A stretch of DNA of 53,395 nucleotides from Chloroflexota bacterium (GCA_017853275.1 JAFMJV010000016.1:1-53395), one strand, 5' to 3'; shown: positions 36,255 to 45,729, counted from the stretch's first letter. Notes: generated by a model from the sequence alone, not told the origin. Translations and numbers: made by a program.

Positions 36255-38384
36255 ATGGACCACGCCCGGGGGACCGAGATCCGGCTGCGCATCTTCTTCG
36301 TCGTGCTTGCCGTGGTCGCGGTCATCCTTGGCGTCCGGCTCGCCTACTGGCAGGTCGTCCGAGGGCCCGAGCTGCGCGCGGCCGCGGTCAGCCAGCTCGC
36401 CCGCCCCGTGGAGATCCCCGCGATCCGCGGCAGCATCCGGGACCGCAACGGGGCGATCCTCGCGATCACCGCCTACCGTGACCGGCTCGTCGCCTACCCC
36501 AAGCTGATCCCCGAGGAGGAGCGCGCGGAGGCTGCGCGGACGCTCGGGACGATCCTCGAGCTCTCCCCGTCCGCGGCGCTCGCCCTCGAGGAGGACCTCG
36601 TGGCCGGTGGCGAGTACGTCCTCGTCGACCGGGCGATCGACGAGGAGGCGAGCCAGGCGATCCGGGCGGCGATCGAGGAGGGCCGGATCGACGGCGCCGG
36701 GATCGGCCTCGAGCCCCAGCCCTTCCGGGTCTACCCCCTGAGCGGCGGCGAGCCTGGAACGACGCTTGCCAGCCGCCTCCTCGGCTTCGTCTCGTCCGAG
36801 GGGAAGGGGAGCTACGGGGTCGAGCAGTCGTGGGATGCGACGCTCGCCGGCTCTCCCACGATCGTGGAGGCGAGCCGCGACCCGTTCGGCCGTCCGCTCG
36901 GCAGCTCCGCCCGGGTGATCGAGGCAGGCGCGGCAGGCGCCGACCTGACGCTGACGATCGATGCCGCCCTCCAGCTGCGCCTGGAGAAGGAGCTCTACAC
37001 CGCCTGGGTGGCGGACAAGGCGAAGCGGGTGAGCGGGGTGATCCTCGACCCCGAGAGCGGGGCGGTCCTCGCCTGGGCGACGGTCCCGGGCTACGACGCG
37101 AACGACTATGCGGCCGCATGGTCACGCGATCCCAGCCTCTTCATCGACCCCATCGCCGGCCTCGTCTACGAGCCCGGGTCCGTGATGAAGATGCTCACCG
37201 CCGCTGCGGCGCTGGAGAGCCGGCGGATCAGGCCCGGGACCCCGATCTACGACGCACCGAAGCTCGAGTTCGACCCCTACACGGTGCGCAACGCGGACCA
37301 CGAGGGGATGGGCCGGATCCCCTTCCGCGACGTCATCGCCTACTCCCGCAACGTGGGGACGGCGCGCGTGGCGGCCAGGCTCGGCCGGACGACCGAGCGG
37401 GCGGCGGAGACCCTCCACGCGATGTGGGACCGCCTCGGCATCGGCCGGACGACCGGGATCGGCCTCAGCGGGGAATCGGCCGGCATCGCCGCCGATCCCG
37501 CGAAGCGACCATGGGCCGAGATCGACCTTGCGAACCGGAGCTTCGGCCAGAGCGTCCTCGTCACCCAGGTCCAGCTCGCGGCCGCCTTCGCCCCGATGGT
37601 GAACGGGGGGATGCGCGTCGAGCCCCACCTCGTGACGGCCGTGGGCGAGACGGCATCGGAGCGACCTGCCCCCGCGCGCGCCCTCCCGGCGGGGGTCGCG
37701 GGGCAGCTCCGCGCGATGCTCGATCATGTCACCGGGGCGGTCCCGTGGTACGCGGAGGGATCGCTCATCCCCGGCTATCTCGTGGGTGGCAAGACCGGCA
37801 CGGCGCAGATCTGGCGCCAGGCCAAGGGTCACTACAGCAAGGACGTCTTCAACTTCAGCTTCGTCGGCTATGTCGGCGGAGATACGCCCGAGGCGGTCGT
37901 CGCGCTGCGCATCGAGGAGGCCCGTGCCTTCAGCCCCGAGCAGGGCCAGATCGAGATCGCGATGACCTCCTACGAGCTCTTCCGGCGCGTCGCGCTGGGC
38001 GTCATCGATGTCCTCGCGATCCCCCGCTCGGAGATCCCCGGAGCGGGCTTCCCCGAGCCGCTCAGCGAGGCCGATCGGGAGCTCACGCCGAACCGCTATC
38101 TCAACCACCGGGCCGAGCTCGCGCGCGGCCTGGACCCCCGGATCGCGTTCTGGAACCGCTATCTGCCCGCGGGTGCGCTCGAGAGCGGCGAGGTCGCGGA
38201 GAACGGGGAGGGTGTCCTCACGGAGATCGACGCCAGGGAGAGCGAAGGGAGCGGCGCGGAGACGGCGAGCCGGCGCAGCCGGGACGACGGTCGTGACCGT
38301 GGCCGGGAACGCGGGCGCGACCGGGGAGCCGCGGGGGGCGACGCAGGGGCCCCGGCCTCGCCGGCCCCGGAGGGCCGTCCCTGA
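36255..38384 (+). CDS. ftsI: Division-type class B penicillin-binding protein (FtsI/PBP2-like transpeptidase)
   Basis: A 709-aa protein with one membrane helix near residues 11-31 (RIFFVVLAVVAVILGVRLAYW). The PBP dimerisation domain begins at IPAIRGSIRDRNGAILA. The transpeptidase motifs are S309-V-M-K (in EPGSVMKML), S364-R-N and K513-T-G (in GGKTGTAQIW). The last 60 residues are a charged, disordered tail rich in Arg, Asp, Glu and Gly, which is unusual for the family. It cross-links septal peptidoglycan together with FtsW. It starts 6 nt after the ftsL-like gene and ends 1 nt before murF. Confidence 0.94.
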   Translation: MDHARGTEIRLRIFFVVLAVVAVILGVRLAYWQVVRGPELRAAAVSQLARPVEIPAIRGSIRDRNGAILAITAYRDRLVAYPKLIPEEERAEAARTLGTILELSPSAALALEEDLVAGGEYVLVDRAIDEEASQAIRAAIEEGRIDGAGIGLEPQPFRVYPLSGGEPGTTLASRLLGFVSSEGKGSYGVEQSWDATLAGSPTIVEASRDPFGRPLGSSARVIEAGAAGADLTLTIDAALQLRLEKELYTAWVADKAKRVSGVILDPESGAVLAWATVPGYDANDYAAAWSRDPSLFIDPIAGLVYEPGSVMKMLTAAAALESRRIRPGTPIYDAPKLEFDPYTVRNADHEGMGRIPFRDVIAYSRNVGTARVAARLGRTTERAAETLHAMWDRLGIGRTTGIGLSGESAGIAADPAKRPWAEIDLANRSFGQSVLVTQVQLAAAFAPMVNGGMRVEPHLVTAVGETASERPAPARALPAGVAGQLRAMLDHVTGAVPWYAEGSLIPGYLVGGKTGTAQIWRQAKGHYSKDVFNFSFVGYVGGDTPEAVVALRIEEARAFSPEQGQIEIAMTSYELFRRVALGVIDVLAIPRSEIPGAGFPEPLSEADRELTPNRYLNHRAELARGLDPRIAFWNRYLPAGALESGEVAENGEGVLTEIDARESEGSGAETASRRSRDDGRDRGRERGRDRGAAGGDAGAPASPAPEGRP

Positions 38385-38385
38385 G

Positions 38386-39867
38386 ATGGGCGCCGTGCGA
38401 CAATCCGACCCGATGGCGATCGACCGGACGCACCCCTCTTCCGCCGTGACCGGCGCGTCCTTCACCCCGGCGTCCCTTGCGGCAGCCTGTGGTGGCCGCC
38501 TCATCCGCTCCGGGGAGCGGCCGATCCACGGGGGCGCCGTCGACTCCCGCCGGATCCAGGGCGGCGAGATCTTCTTCGCGCTCCGGGGGGAGCGGACGGA
38601 TGGGCATCGTTTCCTCGGAGCGGCGGCTGCGGCCGGAGCGTCCGCGCTCGTCGTCGGGGAGCTCCCCGACGACGCCACCCTCGAGGCCCTCCACGGACCC
38701 GGCGGTGCGCCGACGATCGTCGCGGTCGATGACCCTGCGCGTGCCCTGATCGAGACCGCCGCGGCCTGGCGTGCGCGGCTCGATCCGTTCGTCGTGGGGA
38801 TCACCGGCTCCTACGGGAAGACCTCCACGAAGGAGCAGGTGGCCGAGGTCCTCTCCGTCAGCCGCCGCGTGCGCCGGAGCGAAGGGAACGAGAACAACGA
38901 GATCGGCCTCCCGCTCACCCTCCTCCGCGCCACGCCGGAGGACGAGGCGCTCGTCCTCGAGATGGGTCTCTACCGGGAGGGGGAGATCGCGCTCCTGGCC
39001 CGGATCGCCCGCCCCCACGTGGGGATCGTCACCGCGGTCCGTGGTGTCCACCTCTCGCGCGCCGGCTCGCTGGACGCGATCGAGCGCGGCAAGCGGGAGC
39101 TCATCGATTCGCTCGCCCCGGGCGGGACCGCGATCCTCAACGCGGACGACGAGCGCGTGACGCGCTGGAGCCCGCCCGCCGGCGTGGCGACCCTCCGCTA
39201 CGGCTTCTCGCCGGACGCCGATGTGCGGGCGGAGGCGGTGGAGCCGATGGGCGCCGGGGGGATGCGCTTCCGCCTTCTCCTCCCCGGGGTGGCGAGAGTT
39301 GCGCAAACGCCCGCGCTCGGCCGCCACTCGGTGCACAACGCCCTTGCCGCGGCGGCCGCCGCGCTCGTGGCGGGGATGGATCCGGATGCGATCGTGGCGG
39401 GGATCGCGCGCGGCGCTCGGGCGCCCCATCGGACCACCCTCCTTCCCGCCGGGGACCGCCTCGTCCTGGACGACAGCTACAACGCCTCTCCGGACACGAT
39501 GGTCGCCGCGCTCGACCTCCTCGCCACCCTGCCGGGGCGCCACGTGGCCGTCCTCGGGGAGATGCTCGAGCTGGGGGAGGGGAGCGCCGCAGGCCATGCC
39601 CAGGCCGGCCGGCACGCCGCGCGGACGGCGGACCTGCTCATCGCCGTGGGCCCGGGCGCCCTGCCGATCGCGGCCGCCGCACGGGAGGCCGGGATGGCCC
39701 CGGAGCTCGTGGTGGAGGTCGCGGACCGGGACGCCGCGCTCCACGTGCTCCTCTCCCGCGGCACGCCCGGTGAGACGATCCTCGTCAAGGCGTCGCGCGG
39801 CGCCGAGCTCGACCTTCTCGTCGCGGACCTCGTCCGGCTCCTCGGTGGGGCCGGGGGGCGCGCCTGA
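38386..39867 (+). CDS. murF: UDP-MurNAc-tripeptide--D-Ala-D-Ala ligase
   Basis: A 493-aa Mur ligase. The ATG at 38386, one base after the ftsI stop, gives MGAVRQSDPMAIDRTHP; a second ATG at 38413 is possible. VDSRRIQGGEIFFALRGERTDGH (UDP-binding domain), GITGSYGKTSTKEQ (P-loop, about 139-152), EGNENNEIGLPLTLL and LDDSYNASPDTMVAAL match MurF rather than MurE. It adds D-Ala-D-Ala to the UDP-MurNAc-tripeptide. MurE, its usual upstream neighbour, is not present here. The stop overlaps the mraY ATG by 1 nt. Confidence 0.93.
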   Translation: MGAVRQSDPMAIDRTHPSSAVTGASFTPASLAAACGGRLIRSGERPIHGGAVDSRRIQGGEIFFALRGERTDGHRFLGAAAAAGASALVVGELPDDATLEALHGPGGAPTIVAVDDPARALIETAAAWRARLDPFVVGITGSYGKTSTKEQVAEVLSVSRRVRRSEGNENNEIGLPLTLLRATPEDEALVLEMGLYREGEIALLARIARPHVGIVTAVRGVHLSRAGSLDAIERGKRELIDSLAPGGTAILNADDERVTRWSPPAGVATLRYGFSPDADVRAEAVEPMGAGGMRFRLLLPGVARVAQTPALGRHSVHNALAAAAAALVAGMDPDAIVAGIARGARAPHRTTLLPAGDRLVLDDSYNASPDTMVAALDLLATLPGRHVAVLGEMLELGEGSAAGHAQAGRHAARTADLLIAVGPGALPIAAAAREAGMAPELVVEVADRDAALHVLLSRGTPGETILVKASRGAELDLLVADLVRLLGGAGGRA

Positions 39868-40865
39868 TGGGCGGCGAGGCGATGATCCAGGGGATCCTCA
39901 TCGCCTTTGCGGCGGTCGTCATCTGCATGCCCGCCTTCATCCGCCTCGTCCGGGCGCTCGGGATGGGGAAGAAGGTCCGCGTGGAAGGCCCCCAGACCCA
40001 CCTCGTGAAGGAGGGGACGCCCACGATGGGCGGCGTCCTCATCATCGGCGTCGTCCTCGCGATCGCGGCGGTCTGGCATCTCCTCACCGGTCGCTTCATC
40101 GACGGATCCACCTTCGCCCCGCTCGCCACGCTCGCCCTCGTCGGCGGCCTCGGCGCCGTGGACGACTGGCTGAACGCCCGGACGGGGGAGGGGATCCGCG
40201 TCCGCCAGAAGCTCGTCTGGCAGATCGCGGTCGCCCTCGCGGCGGCGTGGCAGATCCAGCAGACCTACGCGATCTCCGCGCTCGTCGTCCCCTTCGTGGG
40301 GAGCGTGGACGTGCCGGCCTGGCTCTACATCATCTTCGCGGCCTTCGCGATCGTCGCCACGAGCAACGGCGTGAACTTCACGGACGGGCTGGATGGCCTG
40401 GCGGGCGGGACGCTCGTCTTCGCCTTCGGTGGCTACGCGCTCATCGCGAGCGTGGCGGCACCCCTCGCCCAGCCGAACCTGGCGGCGTTGTGCGCCCTCG
40501 TCATCGGTGCGCTCCTCGGCTTCCTCTGGTTCAACGCGCACCCGGCCCAGATCTTCATGGGCGATTCCGGCTCCCTCTCGCTGGGGGCGGCGCTCGCCGT
40601 GGTCGCGCTCATCTCCGGTCAGGCGCTCCTCCTGCCGCTGATCGGGATCATCTTCGTCCTCGAGGCCGGCTCGGACGTCCTCCAGATCGGCTGGTACCGC
40701 CTGAGCGGTGGGAAGCGGATCTTCCGGATGGCACCCCTCCACCACCACTACGAGCTCTCGGGCTGGCACGAGCAGAAGATCACCCTCCGCTTCTGGATCG
40801 TCGGGGCGCTCGCGGCCGTCGTCGGCGTCGCGTTCTTCCTCGCGACCCGCGGGCAGCTCGTGTGA
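39867..40865 (+). CDS. mraY: Phospho-MurNAc-pentapeptide transferase
   Basis: A 332-aa polytopic enzyme making lipid I from UDP-MurNAc-pentapeptide and undecaprenyl phosphate. Conserved are KVRVEGPQTHLVKEGTPTMG (about 31-50), LGAVDDWLNA, NGVNFTDGLDGLAGG (about 170-184), FMGDSGSLSLG and the MAPLHHHYELSGW motif. About ten membrane segments are visible. ATG 39867 overlaps the murF stop; ATG 39882 is an alternative. It is followed by murD with a 4-nt overlap. Confidence 0.96.
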   Translation: MGGEAMIQGILIAFAAVVICMPAFIRLVRALGMGKKVRVEGPQTHLVKEGTPTMGGVLIIGVVLAIAAVWHLLTGRFIDGSTFAPLATLALVGGLGAVDDWLNARTGEGIRVRQKLVWQIAVALAAAWQIQQTYAISALVVPFVGSVDVPAWLYIIFAAFAIVATSNGVNFTDGLDGLAGGTLVFAFGGYALIASVAAPLAQPNLAALCALVIGALLGFLWFNAHPAQIFMGDSGSLSLGAALAVVALISGQALLLPLIGIIFVLEAGSDVLQIGWYRLSGGKRIFRMAPLHHHYELSGWHEQKITLRFWIVGALAAVVGVAFFLATRGQLV

Positions 40866-42400
40866 CCGATCCGCGGACGGGTCCCGGCGCTCCGGTCCGC
40901 CTGGACGGGCTGACGATCGGCGACCTCCGCGACCGCCCCGTCGTCGTCCTCGGTCTCGCCCGGAGCGGGATCGCGCTCGCCCGCTTCCTCGTGGATGCCG
41001 GCGCGCACGTCACCGTCTATGACGCGCGTGAGGCGGCGGATCTCGGCGAGGCGCTCTCCGCGCTCGGCGACCGCCCTCTCCGCCGGCTCCTCGGGCCGGG
41101 GGTCGCGCCGGAGGAGGCGCTCACCGGCCAGGCGCTCGTCTGCACCTCGCCCTCGATCAGCTCCCGCTATCCCACCACGGAGCCGCGCCTGCGCGCGGCG
41201 CTCGGTGCGGTCGAGGCGGAGGGCCGCGTCCCCGTGGTGAGCGAGGTCGACCTCTTCCTCCGGCTCTGCCCGGCGCTCACGGTGGGGATCACCGGGACGA
41301 AAGGGAAGACGACGACGAGCTCGCTGTGCGCGGCGGTCCTCGGCGCGGGCGCTGCCCCCGTCCTCCTCGGCGGGAATATCGGGATCCCGCTCGTGGAGCG
41401 GCTCCCGGAGCTCACCTCCGCGCACCGCGTCGTCCTCGAGCTCTCCGAGCTCCAGCTCCCCACCATCTCGCGGGGGACGGATGTCTCCGTCTACACCCAC
41501 GTCACCTCGGACCACCTGGACCGCCACGGGACGCTCGCGGCCTACCGCGCGGTGAAGCGCCGGCTCGCGGAGCTCGCGCCGGCGTCCGGCGCCCTCATCC
41601 TCAACGAGGAGGACCCGGTCAGCCTCGCCTTCGCGGATGCGAGCGCGGCGCGGGTCGTGCGCTACTCGCGCGGCCTGCCGCCGCGCGGCGGGGTCGGGAT
41701 CGCGGGTGGCTGGATCGTGGCGGACGGGGTGGAGCGGCTCGAGGCCGTCGGTGGCGGGACCGCGATGGCCGGTCCGGGTGGCCGGATCCTGCCGCTCGAT
41801 TCGATCCCGCTCCCCGGTGAGCACAGCTGGAGCAACGTGGCCGCCGCGGTCGCGACCGGGCTCGTCCTGGGGATCGCGCCGGACGGGATCCGCCGCGCGG
41901 TGGAGGCCTTCCCGGGCGTGGAGCACCGGCTCGAGCTCGTCGCCGTGGCCGGCGGGATCCGCTACGTCAACGACTCGCAGGGGACCCAGCCGGACGCGGT
42001 GATCGCGGCCCTGGAGGCCTTCCCGGCGCCGGTCGTGCTCATCGCCGGTGGTCGCGACAAGGGGGTCGCGGTCGATCGCCTCGCGCGGGTCGCGGCCGAG
42101 CGCGCCGCCGCGGCCATCCTCATCGGGGAGACCGGCCCGGCGCTCGAGGCGGCCTTCCGCTCCGCGGGTCTCGCCCGGACCGAGCGCGCGGGCACGATGG
42201 ACGATGCGGTCCGGCGCGCCGCCACGATCGCCGCCGAGCTCCGCGCCGGGGCGCCGGAGGGCGCCGAGCCCGCCACCGTCCTCCTCAGCCCGGCCGCGGC
42301 GAGCTTCGACATGTTCGCGGACTATGCCGCGCGCGGGCGCGCCTTCCGGTCCGCGGTGGCGGCGCATCTCCGCGAGCGTGCGGCCGGGGGAGCCCGGTGA
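40862..42400 (+). CDS. murD: UDP-MurNAc-L-Ala--D-Glu ligase
   Basis: A 512-aa Mur ligase, longer than the usual ~450. The GTG start overlaps the mraY stop (GTGA). The N-terminal UDP-binding domain has VVLGLARSGIALARFLVDAG. The P-loop GITGTKGKTTTSS lies near residue 144, LLGGNIGIPL follows, and EHRLELVAVAGGIRYVNDSQ carries the C-terminal-domain start. It adds D-Glu to UDP-MurNAc-L-Ala. An inserted stretch (about 255-310, Gly/Val-rich) accounts for part of the extra length. The large upstream part of the frame is a shadow of murF and mraY. Confidence 0.95.
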   Translation: MTDPRTGPGAPVRLDGLTIGDLRDRPVVVLGLARSGIALARFLVDAGAHVTVYDAREAADLGEALSALGDRPLRRLLGPGVAPEEALTGQALVCTSPSISSRYPTTEPRLRAALGAVEAEGRVPVVSEVDLFLRLCPALTVGITGTKGKTTTSSLCAAVLGAGAAPVLLGGNIGIPLVERLPELTSAHRVVLELSELQLPTISRGTDVSVYTHVTSDHLDRHGTLAAYRAVKRRLAELAPASGALILNEEDPVSLAFADASAARVVRYSRGLPPRGGVGIAGGWIVADGVERLEAVGGGTAMAGPGGRILPLDSIPLPGEHSWSNVAAAVATGLVLGIAPDGIRRAVEAFPGVEHRLELVAVAGGIRYVNDSQGTQPDAVIAALEAFPAPVVLIAGGRDKGVAVDRLARVAAERAAAAILIGETGPALEAAFRSAGLARTERAGTMDDAVRRAATIAAELRAGAPEGAEPATVLLSPAAASFDMFADYAARGRAFRSAVAAHLRERAAGGAR

Positions 42401-43704
42401 CGGCGAGCCTGCGCGCCCGGCTCCGCCCGCCCGTCGCGGCCGCCTCGCCGCGGGGGTCCGGCCGGGTCGTCCGGGGCCCGGTCCGGGAGCGTCACGAGCC
42501 GGACTACCCGATCGTCGTGGCCGCCATCGGGCTCGTCGCGATGGGCATCCTCATGATCTACTCCAGCAGCGCGGTCCGGATCGCGCTCGACCCGGACGGG
42601 GACCTCTTCCGCGCCCTCCTCACCGAGCTCTTCTGGGCGGGCCTCGGGTTCGCCCTCATGGTCCTCCTGATGCGGCTCGACTACCGCCACCTGCGCGCGG
42701 TCTCGGTGCCGATCTTCGCCGTCGCGCTCCTCCTCCTCGTCCTCGTCATCCTCCCGCCGATCGGGCCCATCCAGCCGATCGAGTCCGGGGGCGCGGCTCG
42801 CTGGCTGAAGATCGGCCCGCTCCCCCAGCTCCATCCGGCGGAGCTGGCGAAGATCGCGCTCGTCATCTACCTCGCCCACTGGCTCGCCCGGCGCGGCGCC
42901 CGGCTCCGCACGGTGACCGAGGGGCTCATCCCCTTCCTTTTCGTGGCCGGCGCGGTGATCGGCCTGATCATGCTCGAGCCGGACCTGGGGACGACCGGCG
43001 TCGTGACGATCTCCGCCTTCCTCCTCTTCCTGCTCGCCGGCGGACGCATCCTCCACGTCGCCGCGCTCGTCCCGCCCGGCTTCGCGGTGGTCGTCCTCTA
43101 CGTGAACTCCAACCCCTACCAGCTCCAGCGCTGGACCACCTTCCTCGACCCGTGGGCCGTGGCGCTCAAGGAGGGGTTCCATACGGTCCAGGGCCTCTAC
43201 GCGCTTGCGCTCGGCGGGATCCTCGGCGGCGGCCTCGGCCAGAGCCGGGCCCCCGGAGGGCTCTTCCTGCCGAACGCGGACAACGACTACATCTTCGCGA
43301 TGGTCGGCCAGGAGTTCGGGCTCGTGGGTGGCCTCCTCGTCATCGGCCTCTTCCTCCTTCTCGGGTATCGTGGGCTCCGGGTCGCGACGCAGGCGCCGGA
43401 CCTCTTCGGGATGCTCCTCGCGGCCGGCGTGACGGTCGTCCTGTGCGTCCAGGCCTTCCTGAACATCGCGGTCGTCGTCAACCTCATCCCGGTGACCGGG
43501 ATCACGCTCCCCTTCATCAGCTCGGGCGGGACCTCGCTCGTCGTCAGCCTCGCGGCGGTCGGCATCCTGCTCTCGGTCTCGCGCGAGACCACCACGAGGA
43601 GAGGCCTCCAGGACGATGAGGATCATGATCGCGGCGGGGGGGACGGGCGGACACATCTATCCCGCCCTCGCCGTCCTGCGCTCCCTCGCCGAGCGGCACG
43701 CTGA
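42397..43704 (+). CDS. ftsW: Septal peptidoglycan glycosyltransferase FtsW (SEDS family)
   Basis: A 435-aa protein with about ten membrane helices. GTG 42397 overlaps the murD stop. SEDS markers: YSSSAVRIA near residue 56, GGAARWLKIGPLPQLHPAELAKI near 133 (split as ARWLKIG and HPAELAK), LEPDLGTTGV near 192, GQSRAPGGLFLPNADNDYIFA near 285 (split as GLGQSRAP and PNADNDYIFA) and LPFISSGGTSLV near 370. The catalytic Asp is in the LEPDLG segment region. It polymerises lipid II with FtsI. After SVSRET the frame runs 30 residues on through the first 89 nt of murG as a charged Arg/Asp/Gly tail. Confidence 0.92.
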   Translation: MTASLRARLRPPVAAASPRGSGRVVRGPVRERHEPDYPIVVAAIGLVAMGILMIYSSSAVRIALDPDGDLFRALLTELFWAGLGFALMVLLMRLDYRHLRAVSVPIFAVALLLLVLVILPPIGPIQPIESGGAARWLKIGPLPQLHPAELAKIALVIYLAHWLARRGARLRTVTEGLIPFLFVAGAVIGLIMLEPDLGTTGVVTISAFLLFLLAGGRILHVAALVPPGFAVVVLYVNSNPYQLQRWTTFLDPWAVALKEGFHTVQGLYALALGGILGGGLGQSRAPGGLFLPNADNDYIFAMVGQEFGLVGGLLVIGLFLLLGYRGLRVATQAPDLFGMLLAAGVTVVLCVQAFLNIAVVVNLIPVTGITLPFISSGGTSLVVSLAAVGILLSVSRETTTRRGLQDDEDHDRGGGDGRTHLSRPRRPALPRRAAR

Positions 43705-44758
43705 CCTCGAGGTCGACTGGGTCGGCGGCCGGCGGGGGATCGAGTCCGAGGTCGTCCCCGCCGCGGGCTACCGGCTCCATCGGCTCGGCCTGCGCACGCT
43801 CCGGACGGTCGACCTCTCCGTCCACACGCTCCTCGATCCGATCCGGCTCGCGCTGAGCGTCCCCGAGGCGACCCTCCTCCTCGCGCGCCGCCGCCCGGAC
43901 GTCGTCTTCGGCACCGGCGGCTATGTCGCGATCCCCGTCCTTGCCGCCGCCGCCGCGTTGCGCGTGCCCGCGCTCCTCTGGGAGGGGAACCGCGTCGCGG
44001 GCCGGAGCGTCCGGGCCACCGCCCGGCTGGCGACCGCGCTCGCCGCCTCCTACCCCGCGGCCTGCCGCTCGCTTCCCGGCCGCTGCTACCTGACCGGGAC
44101 CCCGATCCGCTCCTTCGCGGGTCATGACCGCGCATCGGCACGGGCCGCGCTCGGCCTCGCGCCGGGGCTCCCCGTCCTCCTCGTCTTCGGCGGCTCCCAG
44201 GCGGTCCGGCGCCTGAACGACGCCGTGGCGGGCGCGCTGCCCGAGCTCGTCACCGGCGCGAGCGTCCTCCACGTCACCGGCGCCGGCGGGTGGGAGGAGG
44301 CGGAGGCCCGGCGTGCGGCGCTCCCCGATGCGCTGCGCGACCGGTACCGCCCCGCCGCCTTCCTCGGTGCCGAGATGACGGACGCGCTCGTGGCGGCCGA
44401 CCTGCTCGTGGGCCGTGCCGGCTCATCCACGCTCGCGGAGGCAGCGGCGGCCGGCCTGCCCACCGTCGTCGTCCCCTATCCCCATGCAGCGGGGCACCAG
44501 GAGGCGAACGCACGCGAGCTCGCCGATGCCGGTGCGGCCCGCCTCATCGCGGACGAGGCCTTCGATGCCGCCGCGCTCCTCGACGCGGCCGCCCTCCTGC
44601 GCGATCCGGAGGCGCTCGCACGGATGGGCGCGGCCGCCCGCACGCAGGGCCGGCCGGGAGCCGCGGCCGCGAACGCGCGGATCATCGAGGCGCTCGCCGC
44701 GCGTGCAGCGTTGCCCGGGGACGCGGAGATCGCGGCGATCGCGCGGGGGGACGGATGA
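43616..44758 (+). CDS. murG: UDP-GlcNAc: lipid I GlcNAc transferase
   Basis: A 380-aa GT28 enzyme making lipid II at the inner face of the membrane. IAAGGTGGHIYPALAVLRSL (about 5-24) is the membrane/acceptor-binding Gly loop; GGRRGIESEVVPAAGY, FGTGGYVAIPVLAAA and FGGSQAVRRLNDAV (start of the UDP-GlcNAc domain) follow. GRAGSSTLAEAAAAGLPTVVVPYP (split as GRAGSSTLAEA and LPTVVVPYP) is the donor site. It begins 89 nt before the ftsW stop; GAGGAGAGG lies upstream. ATG 43625 is an alternative start. Its stop overlaps murB ATG. Confidence 0.96.
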   Translation: MRIMIAAGGTGGHIYPALAVLRSLAERHADLEVDWVGGRRGIESEVVPAAGYRLHRLGLRTLRTVDLSVHTLLDPIRLALSVPEATLLLARRRPDVVFGTGGYVAIPVLAAAAALRVPALLWEGNRVAGRSVRATARLATALAASYPAACRSLPGRCYLTGTPIRSFAGHDRASARAALGLAPGLPVLLVFGGSQAVRRLNDAVAGALPELVTGASVLHVTGAGGWEEAEARRAALPDALRDRYRPAAFLGAEMTDALVAADLLVGRAGSSTLAEAAAAGLPTVVVPYPHAAGHQEANARELADAGAARLIADEAFDAAALLDAAALLRDPEALARMGAAARTQGRPGAAAANARIIEALAARAALPGDAEIAAIARGDG

Positions 44759-45729
44759 CCGTGGAGCGCGCACGCACCCGCCTCTCGGAGGAGGAGGCGC
44801 TCCGGATCGGGACGGAGATCCAGCGCCGGATCGGCGTCAAGACCTCCCGCCAGGAGCCCCTCGCCCGGTTCACGACGCTCCGCGTCGGTGGCCCCGCGGA
44901 CCTCTTCGCCGAGATCCGGAACCTCTTCGAGCTGCGCGCGATCGTGCGCTACGCCCGGACGCGCGACCTCCCGCTCCTCCTCCTCGGTCGTGGCTCGAAC
45001 CTGCTCATCTCCGATGCCGGGGTCGGCGGCCTCGTGGTCCACGTCCGCGCCCAGGAGGTGCGGGTGGAGGGGGAGAGCCTCGTCGCCGATGCCGGGCTCC
45101 CCCTCGCGAAGGCGGCCACCGTGGCGAAGGAAGCGGGCCTTGCCGGGCTCGAGTTCGGCCTCGCCATCCCGGGCACGGTGGGTGGCGCGGTCTGGGCGAA
45201 CGCAGGCGCCCACCTGGGCGAGATCCGCGGCGTCCTCGCCTCCGCCTCGGTCATCCGTGCGGACGGGAGCGAGGAGCGGCTCGATCCGGTGGCGCTCGGG
45301 ATGGGCTACCGCGAGTGCATCCTGAAGCACGACCCGCCGGGCCGGCCGCAGGTGGTGACGAGCGCGACCTTCCTCCTCCGGCCGGACGACCCCGCGGCGA
45401 TCGCCGCCCGCCTGGACGAGATCCGCCAGTGGCGGCAGGCGCATCAGCCGCTGGGGATCCCCTCGGCGGGCTCCTGGTTCCGGAACCCGCCCGGCGATTC
45501 GGCCGGCCGGATCATCGATGAGCTGGGCCTGAAGGGCCGCCGGGTCGGCGGCGCGTCGGTCAGCATGAAGCATGCGAACTTCCTCGTGAACGATGCGGGG
45601 GGGAGCGCCGCCGACCTTTGGCGGCTGGGAAGGGAGGTCCGGGAGATCGTGCGGCGCGAGCGCGGGGTGGAGCTGGTCGAGGAGGTCGTCCGCGTGGGCG
45701 ACTGGGACGAGATGGAGGCGGGGGCATGA
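44755..45729 (+). CDS. murB: UDP-N-acetylenolpyruvoylglucosamine reductase
   Basis: A 324-aa FAD enzyme reducing UDP-GlcNAc-enolpyruvate to UDP-MurNAc. The ATG overlaps the murG stop (ATGA). FTTLRVGGPADLF (about 41-53), LLGRGSNLLISDAGVGGLV (about 78-96), GIPGTVGGAVWANAGAHLGE-like AIPGTVGGAVWANAGAH (about 138-154) and AGSWFRNPPGDSAGRIIDE (about 238-256) mark the FAD and substrate sites; the Ser of the last motif is the proton donor. Here it follows murG directly, without murC between them. Its stop overlaps ddl. Confidence 0.95.
   Translation: MTVERARTRLSEEEALRIGTEIQRRIGVKTSRQEPLARFTTLRVGGPADLFAEIRNLFELRAIVRYARTRDLPLLLLGRGSNLLISDAGVGGLVVHVRAQEVRVEGESLVADAGLPLAKAATVAKEAGLAGLEFGLAIPGTVGGAVWANAGAHLGEIRGVLASASVIRADGSEERLDPVALGMGYRECILKHDPPGRPQVVTSATFLLRPDDPAAIAARLDEIRQWRQAHQPLGIPSAGSWFRNPPGDSAGRIIDELGLKGRRVGGASVSMKHANFLVNDAGGSAADLWRLGREVREIVRRERGVELVEEVVRVGDWDEMEAGA

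Noticed and set aside
39221-40861. N-terminal extension of murD through murF and mraY
   Set aside because: Those regions encode well-conserved MurF and MraY in other frames; the GTG overlapping the mraY stop gives a normal MurD N terminus.
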